A stretch of 64,000 nucleotides of DNA from a gamma proteobacterium HIMB55. GTDB lineage: Bacteria; Pseudomonadota; Gammaproteobacteria; Pseudomonadales; Halieaceae. Positions 53,134 through 61,598 of this stretch are shown here, piece after piece. The translations under genes were made by a program, and so were the position numbers. Numbering within the stretch: position 1 is the stretch's first letter; the number at the start of each line of letters is the position of its first letter. The DNA lies in contig AGIF02000001.1 in the NCBI GenBank assembly GCA_000227505.4, positions 1,384,035 to 1,448,034 on the forward strand. The letters run 5' to 3'. The notes under the pieces are model-generated. The model had not been told where the DNA came from. It searched no databases and worked only from the letters and a program-made list of their open reading frames with translations.

Positions 53134-53885
53134 TAGAGGCCTCTCCCCTGCTCTACAGTCCCCTTACCCGCCTTGCCCTGCTCCGAAAGCTTCTTCCAGC
53201 CGATCTCTTTCTGCACATATCTTGGTTCTAGCTGTGACGCTTGGAGTAACCGTGACTGATCTATCTGATCGAGAAAAGCCAGCGCAGTATTCGACGGTCT
53301 TGGACGTGCCTCGGCAAGAATGTCCTTAATAGTGAGCGCATCGTGTGCATCAGATACGAGACCACTACCGTCACCCAAGATCACAAAGTCAGGCGCCATC
53401 TGCGAGAGAGGCTCTCCATTGGGTCCCGTAACCTCAGCAGGTAAGGCCACTGAGGGAGCGCTCAATTCGACTAATCCTGCTTTTGACGCCTCAAACCAAG
53501 CCCAATAGATCTGACCAATTTGAGCGTCCATAGCGCTTAAAATACGCGTACCCACGGGCAGTGGAACCGACTGAGCCTGGGAGGCTAGTGAGCAAACCGG
53601 TAACACCGGAATGTCTAGAGACCAACCCAAACCCTGGGCCACGCCAACGGCCACGCGGATGCCCGTGAACGAGCCTGGACCTACGCCGCAAGCAATGAGA
53701 TCAACACTATTCAGCGATCTGTCTCCCAAAGCCTCATCGACCATGGCGAGAATATGCTGATTGTGCGCTCGTGGCAGATCACGTTGCATCTCGATGACGT
53801 TTTCGCCCGAGATTACCGCGACAGAACAGAGATTCGTCGACGTATCCAAGGCGAGAATTGTGGGGCTTTCAGGCAGATGCTTCAT
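53133..53885 (-). CDS. tsaB: tRNA N6-threonylcarbamoyladenosine biosynthesis protein TsaB
   Basis: A 250-residue ASKHA-fold partner of TsaD in t6A37 modification of ANN-decoding tRNAs. 'ILALDTSTNLCSVAVISG' and 'ACGVGPGSFTGIRVAVGVAQ' are the defining motifs, and 'ILSAMDAQIGQIYWAWFE' follows. I start at the ATG at 53885 ('MKHLPESPTILALDT'); an ATG at 53903 adds six residues. It overlaps uppP by one base downstream. Confidence 0.95.
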   Translation of the reverse strand: MKHLPESPTILALDTSTNLCSVAVISGENVIEMQRDLPRAHNQHILAMVDEALGDRSLNSVDLIACGVGPGSFTGIRVAVGVAQGLGWSLDIPVLPVCSLASQAQSVPLPVGTRILSAMDAQIGQIYWAWFEASKAGLVELSAPSVALPAEVTGPNGEPLSQMAPDFVILGDGSGLVSDAHDALTIKDILAEARPRPSNTALAFLDQIDQSRLLQASQLEPRYVQKEIGWKKLSEQGKAGKGTVEQGRGL

Positions 53886-53938
53886 TGCGCGACATAGTCG
53901 CACAAAGGCGAAAGATTAGCAGTGGCTATTGGATAGTT

Positions 53939-54382
53939 TTACGCGCCGGTAATGTGCAATACGACAAAAATAATATGCGCAACGACAACCCCGAGTGTTA
54001 AGCGGCGGCGCATCAGTCGATACCACGTCTCCAACGTCGATACGCGGGTCTCGTACCAAAGCAAGGCGGTGTATCCCAACATGAGAAAAACCGCCGCCAT
54101 CATCGCCTGTGCAGTTAAGATTGCCGCAACGCCGAAAAGCACGAGACCGTTGCTCACGATTAGTGTGCTGACAGCGCTTTCACCGTCAGCGGCCTGCACT
54201 GCTTGCACCTGCCCCCATAGAGCACCCGCTAAAAAGGCAAAAATAGCCAGCGAGTAGACAACAAAACCTTGAATAGAAAGCGATCTAGGCCAGTCCTCGA
54301 GCGAGCTAAAGCCCAGACAAAACCCGAAAAACGGGATAAGGCCCGCGTAACCTAATAACTGGGAAATTAATCGACTGGACAC
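53939..54382 (-). CDS. DUF3429 family membrane protein
   Basis: A 147-residue protein with four or five hydrophobic helices. It begins 'LLGYAGLIPFFGFCLGF' and contains 'QGFVVYSLAIFAFLAGALWG', the hallmark of DUF3429. Function unknown. It overlaps the DUF3833 lipoprotein gene by 16 bp upstream, so they are co-translated. Confidence 0.85.
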   Translation of the reverse strand: MSSRLISQLLGYAGLIPFFGFCLGFSSLEDWPRSLSIQGFVVYSLAIFAFLAGALWGQVQAVQAADGESAVSTLIVSNGLVLFGVAAILTAQAMMAAVFLMLGYTALLWYETRVSTLETWYRLMRRRLTLGVVVAHIIFVVLHITGA

Positions 54383-54918
54383 TCAACCGATACCTCTGGA
54401 TGCCGAATGATAGTCAGAAGAATACCACCGACTGGCAGACCAAATTTGGTTAAGGATGATTCGTTGATCAGCACGTTTTCACTGACAAGGTACATCCGGT
54501 CATCGACCGCCACATCGATCGATCCGTCCTCGAGCTCAATGGTTAAAACGTAATCAAGGAACATCGAGTTACCCGATGTCGATGCTCGACCTTCGCCGCG
54601 CACGTCGCCTGCTGTTGCTGCATATGTCCCATCGGCTGATTGAGTCAGACGCCAGACCCGAGTCTGGTTCTCGCCATCATCGAAGACGAATCGCTCATCG
54701 AGCGTTCCAACGCCGTCTTGCCAACAAGCCGTAATATCGGCCACAAAGGAACGACTGGCATAGCCACGATAATTTTTGACCACACCGTGCGCCGTCAGAG
54801 ACCCAGAGAAAAATGACTCCGCCGAGAATACAGGCCCCCTATTCTGATATTCCTCGACGGTGACGCCCGCGCAGGCACTCAAAGTCATGGCAAGCAGGAT
54901 TGCTATGGTTTTTTGCAT
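54367..54918 (-). CDS. DUF3833 family lipoprotein
   Basis: A 183-residue lipoprotein with lipobox 'LAMTLSAC' and a lipocalin-like beta-rich body: 'FFSGSLTAHGVVKNYRGYAS', 'FVFDDGENQTRVWRLTQSAD' and 'MYLVSENVLINESSLTKFGL'. These fit the DUF3833 family, function unknown. The ATG at 54918 has CGGAGA upstream. An ORF starting at 55002 would begin beyond a transcription terminator and is rejected. It overlaps the DUF3429 gene by 16 bp. Confidence 0.87.
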   Translation of the reverse strand: MQKTIAILLAMTLSACAGVTVEEYQNRGPVFSAESFFSGSLTAHGVVKNYRGYASRSFVADITACWQDGVGTLDERFVFDDGENQTRVWRLTQSADGTYAATAGDVRGEGRASTSGNSMFLDYVLTIELEDGSIDVAVDDRMYLVSENVLINESSLTKFGLPVGGILLTIIRHPEVSVECPVD

Positions 54919-54974
54919 TCGATTCTCCGTCATTGGGAACAACTCAACCCTCACCAAAATTGGGGCAAAAAAAA

Positions 54975-54996
54975 CCCCGGTCAAAAATGACCGGGG
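54975..54996 (-). terminator. Intrinsic terminator, third of three after the duplicated-lipoprotein gene
   Basis: Perfect 9-bp stem CCCCGGTCA/TGACCGGGG with an A4 loop (+ strand), followed on the minus strand by eight T. It lies about 190 bp past the lipoprotein stop and just before the DUF3833 gene. Confidence 0.88.
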
Positions 54997-55006
54997 AATC
55001 AAAAAA

Positions 55007-55024
55007 CCATCTGGGGGAAGATGG
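55007..55024 (-). terminator. Intrinsic terminator, second of three
   Basis: On the minus strand CCATCT-TCCCCC-AGATGG is followed by TTTTTTGA. The stem is 6 bp and perfect. Confidence 0.65.
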
Positions 55025-55115
55025 CTTGGAAACCAAATAAGGTTGCGATTGTTACGAACCTGTAGAAAAGGTGGATCACCAATTGATCAAGGAGGCCACC
55101 AAAACATGAACAAAA

Positions 55116-55141
55116 AAAGGGCGACCCGAGGGCCGCCCTTT
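55116..55141. terminator. Intrinsic terminator, first of three
   Basis: AAAGGGCG/CGCCCTTT with an inner CCC/GGG pairing, seven T on the minus-strand side. It lies 44 bp beyond the stop of the 946-residue lipoprotein gene. Confidence 0.85.
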
Positions 55142-55184
55142 CAGTTGGAACGCTGCTGGTCAGCAGCACACCCTCTTTCGTTGC

Positions 55185-58025
55185 TTACAAGGAGCCCGGC
55201 AATGTCCAGCCAGCCCACCATGGGTTTGAACCATCAGGGTTGACCGCTCCGATAAAGTCGGTTGCATCCAAGAAGCTGGTGTTCGCCGTTGACTCCGCAA
55301 AGGTCCCGTTAACGTCGGTCCAATTTACAGGAGCTTCAAGCACTGCCTCAGGCGCCTGCGACGCCAGGATCGCATCCAGTGCCGGCGCTGCAACTGCAAT
55401 GGTTGCGTTACCCACCGCATCGGCACCTGCTTCACTATCAGCAGACACCAGATCACCGCCGCTTCCATCATTTGCACAGTCTTGGATCCAATTATTGAAC
55501 ACCAGGGCTGTGTTTACGTTAGCGCCTGCGCCACCTGTGATCCGTGCACATGATGCAAACGTGTTGGGTGAATCACCCGCGACTGTGGCTACCACGTTGT
55601 GGAAGAAACCACCTGACTTCTTCTTGAACTGCATGATGAAAGAGTCGTCGTTAGCCTGCTTGTCAGCGATGATTGTCACGTTGGCAATCGTGGGCTTAGA
55701 CAGTGGCTCGTCCGCACCTTGCGTGTCCATCTCGAACGCTTCACCGCTGCCCTCAGGCGACTGCTTAACGATGACGTACTGCATGTTGCCTCGGTACCCC
55801 TCGTCCCAATCGACAGAGTCGTCGCGAGCTGCAGTCACGACAGCGTACTTAACGTTGACGTCACCGCCGTAGAACTCAATACCGTCATCCGCGTTATCGT
55901 GAACCTGAAGGTATGAGATCTCAGTACCGCTGCCCACGCCATTGAGTGACAAGCCATTGATCTCGTCACCGTCCGCATTGATCAAGTAACCGCCCTCGGC
56001 TATTACGACGTACTTGAGCGTTCCGCTGGAGTCGTTTCGCGTGTCGCCATTGATTTGACCAAAGTTACCCGCACCGCCTTCCGCAGTGATGTTGCAGAGA
56101 TCAGCAGTACACGTGTTGTGGCGACCGAATCCGCTGATCACTAGCCCGCCCCATTCAAACGGGTTGTCGTAATCGGCATCCTCAGAGCTGAAGATGATCG
56201 GGGCAGTTGCTGTACCCACCGCTTCAATCTTCGCACCGCGGTTAATTTGAAGGACCGCAGCTGTCTGGAAAGTGCCATCGGCCGCCTCGAGGCCTTTCAC
56301 CTCTACACCGGCTTCGATTGTCAGTGTCGGCGTAGTTAGCTCGGCGCCACCTTGAGTGAAGCCCTGCGCATCCAGGATCTCAGCACCATTACCGAACTGA
56401 ACACGTCCTTTGATCGTGTAGGTGTTACCTGCAAACAACGTCACATCGTCGTTGTAGATGCCCTCAAGCTCACAGACGCCATCTGCCGTTTCAGTGGTAC
56501 CCGCAGGACACTCGACAACCACAGCTTCAGGCGTTCCAACTGATCCGGGAATGGTCCATCCGTCCCACCAGGCCATGGTCGCATCAGGATCTACCGCACC
56601 GATGTAGTCCACGGCGTCTAGGTAGTCGACGTCTGCAACAGACTCGCTGAACGAGGCGTTGATTGCTGCCCAATCCATCGCTTCGGACAGCTTAGCAGCG
56701 TCAGCCGTAGAGGCTGCGAGTGAGTTCAAGTTGGCAAAGGTCGCAGTAACATTCAGTGCAGCGCCCCCCATATCAACCGTTGCAAGAACACCCTGATCAC
56801 CGGGTGCATTTGCACAGTCTTGAATCCAATTATTGAACACCAGTGAAGTGCCAACGTTAGCTTCGGATCCACCCGTGATGCGGGCACAAGTATCAAAAGC
56901 ATTTGGCGAGTCAGCATCGACCGTGGCAACCACGTTATGGAAGAAACCGCCTGACAATTTTTTGAACTGCATGATGAACGCGTCATCGTCAGCTTGTTTA
57001 TTAGCAATGATCGTGACGTTCGATACCGTTGGCTTTGACAGAGGCGAGTCCGCGCCCTGCGTATCCATCTCGAACGCCTCGCCACTTCCCTCGGCAGACT
57101 GTTTCACAACGACATACTGTAGGTTGCCTTGGTAACCCTCGTCCCAGTCGATGGAATCGTCACGCGCACCCGTGACGACAACGTGCTTGGCGTTTACGTT
57201 GCCACCATAAAACTCAATACCGTCATCCGCGTTGTCGTGGACCTGCAGGTACTCGATCTCAGTACCATTACCGACACCGTTGAGTGAAAGTCCATTGATT
57301 TCGTCACCGTCGGCGTTGATCAAGTAGCCACCTTCCGCGATGACAACGTATTTAAGCATGCCGCTGTTATCGTCAGGCGTTGATCCGGACACCTGTCCAA
57401 AGATGCCCGCACCACCCTCGGCGGTGATATTGCAGATCTCATCATCACAGGTGTTGTGCGGACCAAAGCCGCTGACGATTAGGCCTCCCCATTCGAAAGG
57501 CCCTTCGTAATCGGCGTCTTCCGAACTGAAGATAATGGGATCATCGGCTGTACCGACAGCCATGATGTTAGCGCCCCGGTTTATTTGCAGTACGGCAGCG
57601 GTTTGGAAGGTGCCGTCAGAGGCGCTTAATCCCTTGACCTCAACACCGGGCTCAATTGTGAGCGTTGGTGTGGTCAGAGCGTCACCATTTTCGAGAGTGG
57701 TGGCCGACGACATGCGCGCAGCACCATTACCAAACTGAACACGACCGTTCAGCGTGTAGGTATTACCAGCTACCAAGGTCATGTCTGCGTCGTATGAACC
57801 GGTAAGTTCGCAAACATCGGCCGACGTTTCTGTCGTGCCCTCAGGACAAGGAACGTCATTGGGCTCAGGTTCTGGCTCGGGCGCAGGTGCTGGAGTTCCG
57901 CCTGACCCGCCACCATTTGTTGGCGCCTCAATGATAATCTTTGCGTCTCCACCGCCGCCGCTACAACCACTGAGTCCTACCAGGGCTCCAGAGGCGAGTA
58001 GCGCCATGACTAACTGCTTATTCAT
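55185..58025 (-). CDS. Lipoprotein made of two near-identical beta-helix-like halves, paired with a TonB receptor
   Basis: A 946-residue lipoprotein (lipobox 'ALVGLSGC', Cys21) followed by a Gly/Ser and Pro/Glu linker ('PAPAPEPEPEP') that should act as a stalk. The rest is two copies of one roughly 440-residue unit, about residues 57-500 and 503-946. Each starts 'C-P-x-G-T-T-E-T' and contains 'AEGGYLINADGDEINGLSLN', 'VHDNADDGIEFYGG', 'GEAFEMDTQGAD' and 'NNWIQDCAN'. The N/D/G-rich ladder suggests a parallel beta-helix. Each unit keeps the same six Cys, likely disulfides. The gene lies 47 bp behind a TonB receptor and shares its transcript. I infer a surface or periplasmic ligand-binding partner; the ligand is unknown. 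Confidence 0.82.
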   Translation of the reverse strand: MNKQLVMALLASGALVGLSGCSGGGGDAKIIIEAPTNGGGSGGTPAPAPEPEPEPNDVPCPEGTTETSADVCELTGSYDADMTLVAGNTYTLNGRVQFGNGAARMSSATTLENGDALTTPTLTIEPGVEVKGLSASDGTFQTAAVLQINRGANIMAVGTADDPIIFSSEDADYEGPFEWGGLIVSGFGPHNTCDDEICNITAEGGAGIFGQVSGSTPDDNSGMLKYVVIAEGGYLINADGDEINGLSLNGVGNGTEIEYLQVHDNADDGIEFYGGNVNAKHVVVTGARDDSIDWDEGYQGNLQYVVVKQSAEGSGEAFEMDTQGADSPLSKPTVSNVTIIANKQADDDAFIMQFKKLSGGFFHNVVATVDADSPNAFDTCARITGGSEANVGTSLVFNNWIQDCANAPGDQGVLATVDMGGAALNVTATFANLNSLAASTADAAKLSEAMDWAAINASFSESVADVDYLDAVDYIGAVDPDATMAWWDGWTIPGSVGTPEAVVVECPAGTTETADGVCELEGIYNDDVTLFAGNTYTIKGRVQFGNGAEILDAQGFTQGGAELTTPTLTIEAGVEVKGLEAADGTFQTAAVLQINRGAKIEAVGTATAPIIFSSEDADYDNPFEWGGLVISGFGRHNTCTADLCNITAEGGAGNFGQINGDTRNDSSGTLKYVVIAEGGYLINADGDEINGLSLNGVGSGTEISYLQVHDNADDGIEFYGGDVNVKYAVVTAARDDSVDWDEGYRGNMQYVIVKQSPEGSGEAFEMDTQGADEPLSKPTIANVTIIADKQANDDSFIMQFKKKSGGFFHNVVATVAGDSPNTFASCARITGGAGANVNTALVFNNWIQDCANDGSGGDLVSADSEAGADAVGNATIAVAAPALDAILASQAPEAVLEAPVNWTDVNGTFAESTANTSFLDATDFIGAVNPDGSNPWWAGWTLPGSL
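55188..57860 (-). repeat. Intragenic direct duplication (two ~1.3-kb units)
   Basis: Unit 1 spans about 57860-56540 and unit 2 about 56515-55188 on the coding strand. They agree at most amino-acid positions, with long identical stretches, but differ often at synonymous sites, so the duplication is not recent at the DNA level. Confidence 0.85.
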
Positions 58026-58072
58026 CTACACTCACTCCTAATGGAAATGGTTTTCGCTGTTTTGGTGCTGCT

Positions 58073-61000
58073 CTAAAGTTTCCAGTCGATACCGACTTGG
58101 AAACTTGTTCCTCGTTCGTACTGCTGGAAGACCTTGCCTCCCTGCGAGTACTCAAAATCTTCGTTTAGTAGATTGTTGACCTTCGCGCGCACTGAGAGCG
58201 CTTCGCTCACGTCCCATCGATAGACCAGTTGAACGTCAAGCCTTGGCTCTAAAATCACATCGGCCGCCCCCTGAATGCCACGGTCGGCAACGGTTTTGCC
58301 GTTCTGGTTGAGCAATAACGTCACCTGCTGCTCTGTCGCAAAATCGTCGTAGCCAAAAATAATATTGGCTGTGTAGTCAGGTTGCCCTTGCATAGCACGA
58401 ATCACGCCGCCGCCGATGTCGACCTCGGACTCGATGGACGCCGCGTTGAAATCGACAAAGATCTCGGAGTCAAAGCTGTCCGAGAGCGGGAATGAAATAC
58501 GTCCCTCGACCTCGATACCGGTGAGCTCAGCGAGATCAGAGTTTTGGAAGGTACGCGCGTTAGCGGCTGTGCCCGATGCCGCGATAACAACTCGCTCAAT
58601 AGCGTCTTCGATTTCTTTGTGGAATAAAGCCACGGAAATGCTGTTACCTGCGTCCTCGTCGAAGTACCACTCCCAACGAATATCGGCATTTGTAATCGAA
58701 GAGGTTTGGAGAAATGGGTTACCAAAGACCTGAGCGCCAAACTCGAGATCCTGATAATAGGCATTCGCCGTTTCTTTAAAGTCTGGACGCGCAATCGTCT
58801 CACTGACAGCAACCCGGAGCTGTTGATCATCGGCAAACGACCAGTTCACGCCAAAATGTGGCAGTGGTGTGATTTCATCGATGACAGACTCTACGGGCTG
58901 ACCATTGAAACTGCTGAAAGTCTCCGTAGTTTGAACATACTCCTCAAAACGAATACCTGTGATGACCTGCCATTCCAACCCGAACGTGTGGTCATAGAGC
59001 GCGTAAACGCTGTTATAGGTAAGATCCGCACCGTAGTTGTCAGAGGGAAGTGTTGACTCAGTAAAGGTGAGGCCCCGCGTCACCGAACCCTGGACACCAC
59101 CCACGACAGATGGATCATCGCTCGCTGCATAAACCACGTCCGACACCACCGCATTGGGTGCCGCGAGTATGTCCCCCGCCAAGATCGTGGAGTAGCCGTA
59201 GATGGCGGCCTCTGCCTCTCGATCACGCTCAATGGCACTGAGTCCCAATTTTAATGAACTGAATGAGTCGCCATCGTCGAAGACGTCCCACGTCAGGTCG
59301 AATGACAGCTCGTAGTTGTTATCAACGAGATTATTGAAGCGTCGATTGCTGCCGCCGTAGTTGAAAAAGAAGCCGGTAAACAAATCGCCCTGTGAGGCGT
59401 TCGTTGCGCTGAAATCAAATCCCGCGACGAGATCACTGCCCAGTGTCTGCGACTGACTTGCGATGAAAGAAGAGGTGCGACGATCGGGCACGTCACGCTC
59501 AGCTTGGCTAACCGTTGCCTGCCACTCTAGGAACAGAGACCCCGACTCATTGAGAAAGTGAGATCCCGCAATCTGAGTCGACGCATATTGACGTTCTTCC
59601 CACTGTACGCTTGTGCCCACCACAGATCTGAATTCGTCACCCTCGACACCCACATAGCGCTCAACGAAAGAGTCCGTCACGCGGGAGACAATGGTGTTCC
59701 ACTCATAGGTACTGTCTCCAATGCCTACACCTACGGAAACCAGGCCACTGACTTCGATGTTGTTGGTCGCTGTCTGATAGACGAAATCGTCCGCAACAAT
59801 GTCAGAGCCGCCGCCGTATGATCGACGAATGCCATTTTCGCGCTGACTCCAGCTATTGGCGTAGCTACCAGCCGCAAAATAGCCGATCTCTGCATCACCA
59901 ACGTAGAAGACATCACCCGCTGAAACGCCTAAATCAACTGCCGGTGTTGCAGATGCAGTGTCCGCATCCCAGCCATCCATCATGAGCAAGCCAGCAGCCT
60001 GTCGAAGTTCACCAGAGAGGTAACTGTCAATGATGAAGGTGTTGCCCTCGCTATCGGTTATGAGCCCCGCTTTTAGCCCTTCAGCGATAAGTGCAATCGC
60101 GCCGTTCTCTTCGCGCGTTCCATCATCCCAACCCAGCAAATCCGAATCACCTTCAAGCGCATCAACAGCGACCGAGCTTCCCGTAAGACCCGTGACGCCG
60201 CCCAACTGCACTGACAGGTCGATGAAGGCCTCATCAGGGAATGTCTTGGTGTTTATGACCAAATTTCCGCCAGTGGACTCACCAGGCATCGACGCCAGGT
60301 AAGTCTTCTTAACGTCCAGCTGATTTACAAAACTGGAAGGAAAAAGGTCCAATGGCACTGTTCGTCGAGACGGGTTGGTTGAGGGCATCGCCGAACCGTT
60401 AAGGTTTGCCGTGACATACCGGTCACCCAGACCCCGAATAACGACATATTTGTCGTTCTGCACGGACACACCAGGGACCCGTACAATCGACGCGGCAACA
60501 TCACTGTCCCCGTAACGCGCAAGCTGTTCAACACCGAGTGTGTCGACAATATTGCCCGTATCGCGCTCACTGAGTTCAAAGGCACCGGGGTCGAAACTAC
60601 CCAGAACGACAACCTCCTCCAACTGAGGCCGCTCAAGCTCAAACGCGATAGCCTCACTCGCGAGGCGAACTGACAGACCGCGCGTGACACCAGCAAAAAT
60701 TCGAGCTGTATAGCGTTTACCGTCAACCGTCACCGAGTAGCGTCCACGGGGGGCTTCGATCGTTGCTACGCCTTCCTCATCCGAAGCGGCTCGTCCCCCA
60801 CCATTAGACAAGTTCACGACCGTGCCTGTTATTGGCGCGCCATCTCTTGTCACGGCAACTTCAAGACTGCCCTTGGGTTGATCGCGTCGCTCTGCAGCAG
60901 ACTCTCGACTACCGTACACGTCGACCAGTGGCGACGTGCCGGCCGCAAGTTCGATAACAACGTCCGCTAATTGACCTGATTCAAGAGAGAAACGAATAAC

Positions 61001-61240
61001 GCGTTGTTCGCCGCCTGCATCAACAGCGACAACGTGGCCGCCTGCATTGAGGTCGGCAGTCAATGACCCGTCCAATCTCGTGCTACCGGCAACTTCACCG
61101 TCTATCGTGATCGTCGCTGAGCGCTGAGGTTGGCCGCTTTGGAATACGTATAGGAGAAGTTCATCCTCAGCCGAAGCAAATTGGGGTAACAACAATCCGG
61201 CTGTAACCAATAGCAGACGCGCTAACGTGCTTTTTATCAT
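58073..61240 (-). CDS. Large TonB-dependent receptor with N-terminal Ig-like domains
   Basis: A 1055-residue receptor. After a signal peptide ('LLVTAGLLLPQFASA') come two carboxypeptidase-regulatory-like domains (about residues 25-98 and 120-190, 'RAASDEEGVATIEAPRGRYS'), a TonB box region ('LEEVVVLGSF') and a plug with 'DVAASIVRVPGVSVQNDKYV', 'VIRGLGDRYVTANLNGSAMP' and 'RRTVPLDLFPSSFVNQLDVK'. The barrel ends '...ERGTSFQVGIDWKL'. The plug resembles that of receptors for large or polymeric nutrients. It is the first gene of an operon with the duplicated lipoprotein. A PhoB-box match lies about 90 bp before the ATG. Confidence 0.92.
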   Translation of the reverse strand: MIKSTLARLLLVTAGLLLPQFASAEDELLLYVFQSGQPQRSATITIDGEVAGSTRLDGSLTADLNAGGHVVAVDAGGEQRVIRFSLESGQLADVVIELAAGTSPLVDVYGSRESAAERRDQPKGSLEVAVTRDGAPITGTVVNLSNGGGRAASDEEGVATIEAPRGRYSVTVDGKRYTARIFAGVTRGLSVRLASEAIAFELERPQLEEVVVLGSFDPGAFELSERDTGNIVDTLGVEQLARYGDSDVAASIVRVPGVSVQNDKYVVIRGLGDRYVTANLNGSAMPSTNPSRRTVPLDLFPSSFVNQLDVKKTYLASMPGESTGGNLVINTKTFPDEAFIDLSVQLGGVTGLTGSSVAVDALEGDSDLLGWDDGTREENGAIALIAEGLKAGLITDSEGNTFIIDSYLSGELRQAAGLLMMDGWDADTASATPAVDLGVSAGDVFYVGDAEIGYFAAGSYANSWSQRENGIRRSYGGGSDIVADDFVYQTATNNIEVSGLVSVGVGIGDSTYEWNTIVSRVTDSFVERYVGVEGDEFRSVVGTSVQWEERQYASTQIAGSHFLNESGSLFLEWQATVSQAERDVPDRRTSSFIASQSQTLGSDLVAGFDFSATNASQGDLFTGFFFNYGGSNRRFNNLVDNNYELSFDLTWDVFDDGDSFSSLKLGLSAIERDREAEAAIYGYSTILAGDILAAPNAVVSDVVYAASDDPSVVGGVQGSVTRGLTFTESTLPSDNYGADLTYNSVYALYDHTFGLEWQVITGIRFEEYVQTTETFSSFNGQPVESVIDEITPLPHFGVNWSFADDQQLRVAVSETIARPDFKETANAYYQDLEFGAQVFGNPFLQTSSITNADIRWEWYFDEDAGNSISVALFHKEIEDAIERVVIAASGTAANARTFQNSDLAELTGIEVEGRISFPLSDSFDSEIFVDFNAASIESEVDIGGGVIRAMQGQPDYTANIIFGYDDFATEQQVTLLLNQNGKTVADRGIQGAADVILEPRLDVQLVYRWDVSEALSVRAKVNNLLNEDFEYSQGGKVFQQYERGTSFQVGIDWKL

Positions 61241-61330
61241 CGGTGCTCCTCAAGCGATTAATACTCTAGACTTCAGAGTGGCTTGGGCGTGCACTTTATT
61301 AATCGCAGATTACAGATTCCTTGCTGAAAG

Positions 61331-61348
61331 ATGATCGTTTTATGACAA
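61331..61348 (-). promoter_or_regulatory. Candidate PhoB box facing the TonB receptor operon
   Basis: On the minus strand TTGTCATAAAACGATCAT matches the Pho box CTGTCATAAAACTGTCAT at 15 of 18 positions, including the complete AAAA spacer and 11-bp half-site period. It ends 90 bp before the receptor ATG. PhoB sites replace the -35 element in such promoters; the -10 is not obvious. Confidence 0.6.
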
Positions 61349-61423
61349 CCGTTAAGTCGGAGATGATCAAATACCGCTAACACATTGTTTTGGCTGGCCT
61401 TATAGGCTTTTCAAGGTAATAAA

Positions 61424-61441
61424 ACGTCACAAAAACTTCAC
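61424..61441 (+). promoter_or_regulatory. Weak Pho-box-like site facing olsF
   Basis: ACGTCACAAAAACTTCAC has GTCAC and TTCAC 11 bp apart with an A-rich spacer (13 of 18 positions when C is allowed at the half-site ends). It lies 158 bp before the olsF ATG. Confidence 0.35.
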
Positions 61442-61598
61442 ATGCACCGGGCGCCAATCCGGTTAAAGTCCACGTGACGATCGTTGGGGTGCGTTGCGCT
61501 TCATATGTGTGCGGTATCGGCAAAGGGTCCGGCTGCCTTGAAACCCAAGATTGTGTTCAGCATGACGAGATCTGCGACCTGACGCAGCGGAGTTATGG

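Larger units (their letters stand above)
61241..61598. other. Divergent promoter region of the TonB receptor and olsF
   Basis: This 358-base gap has no gene. It carries the two Pho-box-like sites listed separately. An ORF at 61474-61689 overlaps the start of olsF in another frame and has no support. Confidence 0.6.

Noticed and set aside
54919-55002. Longer start of the DUF3833 lipoprotein at 55002
   Set aside because: Would begin at the edge of a terminator hairpin and add a second hydrophobic segment; the ATG at 54918 has a ribosome binding site and gives a normal lipoprotein signal.
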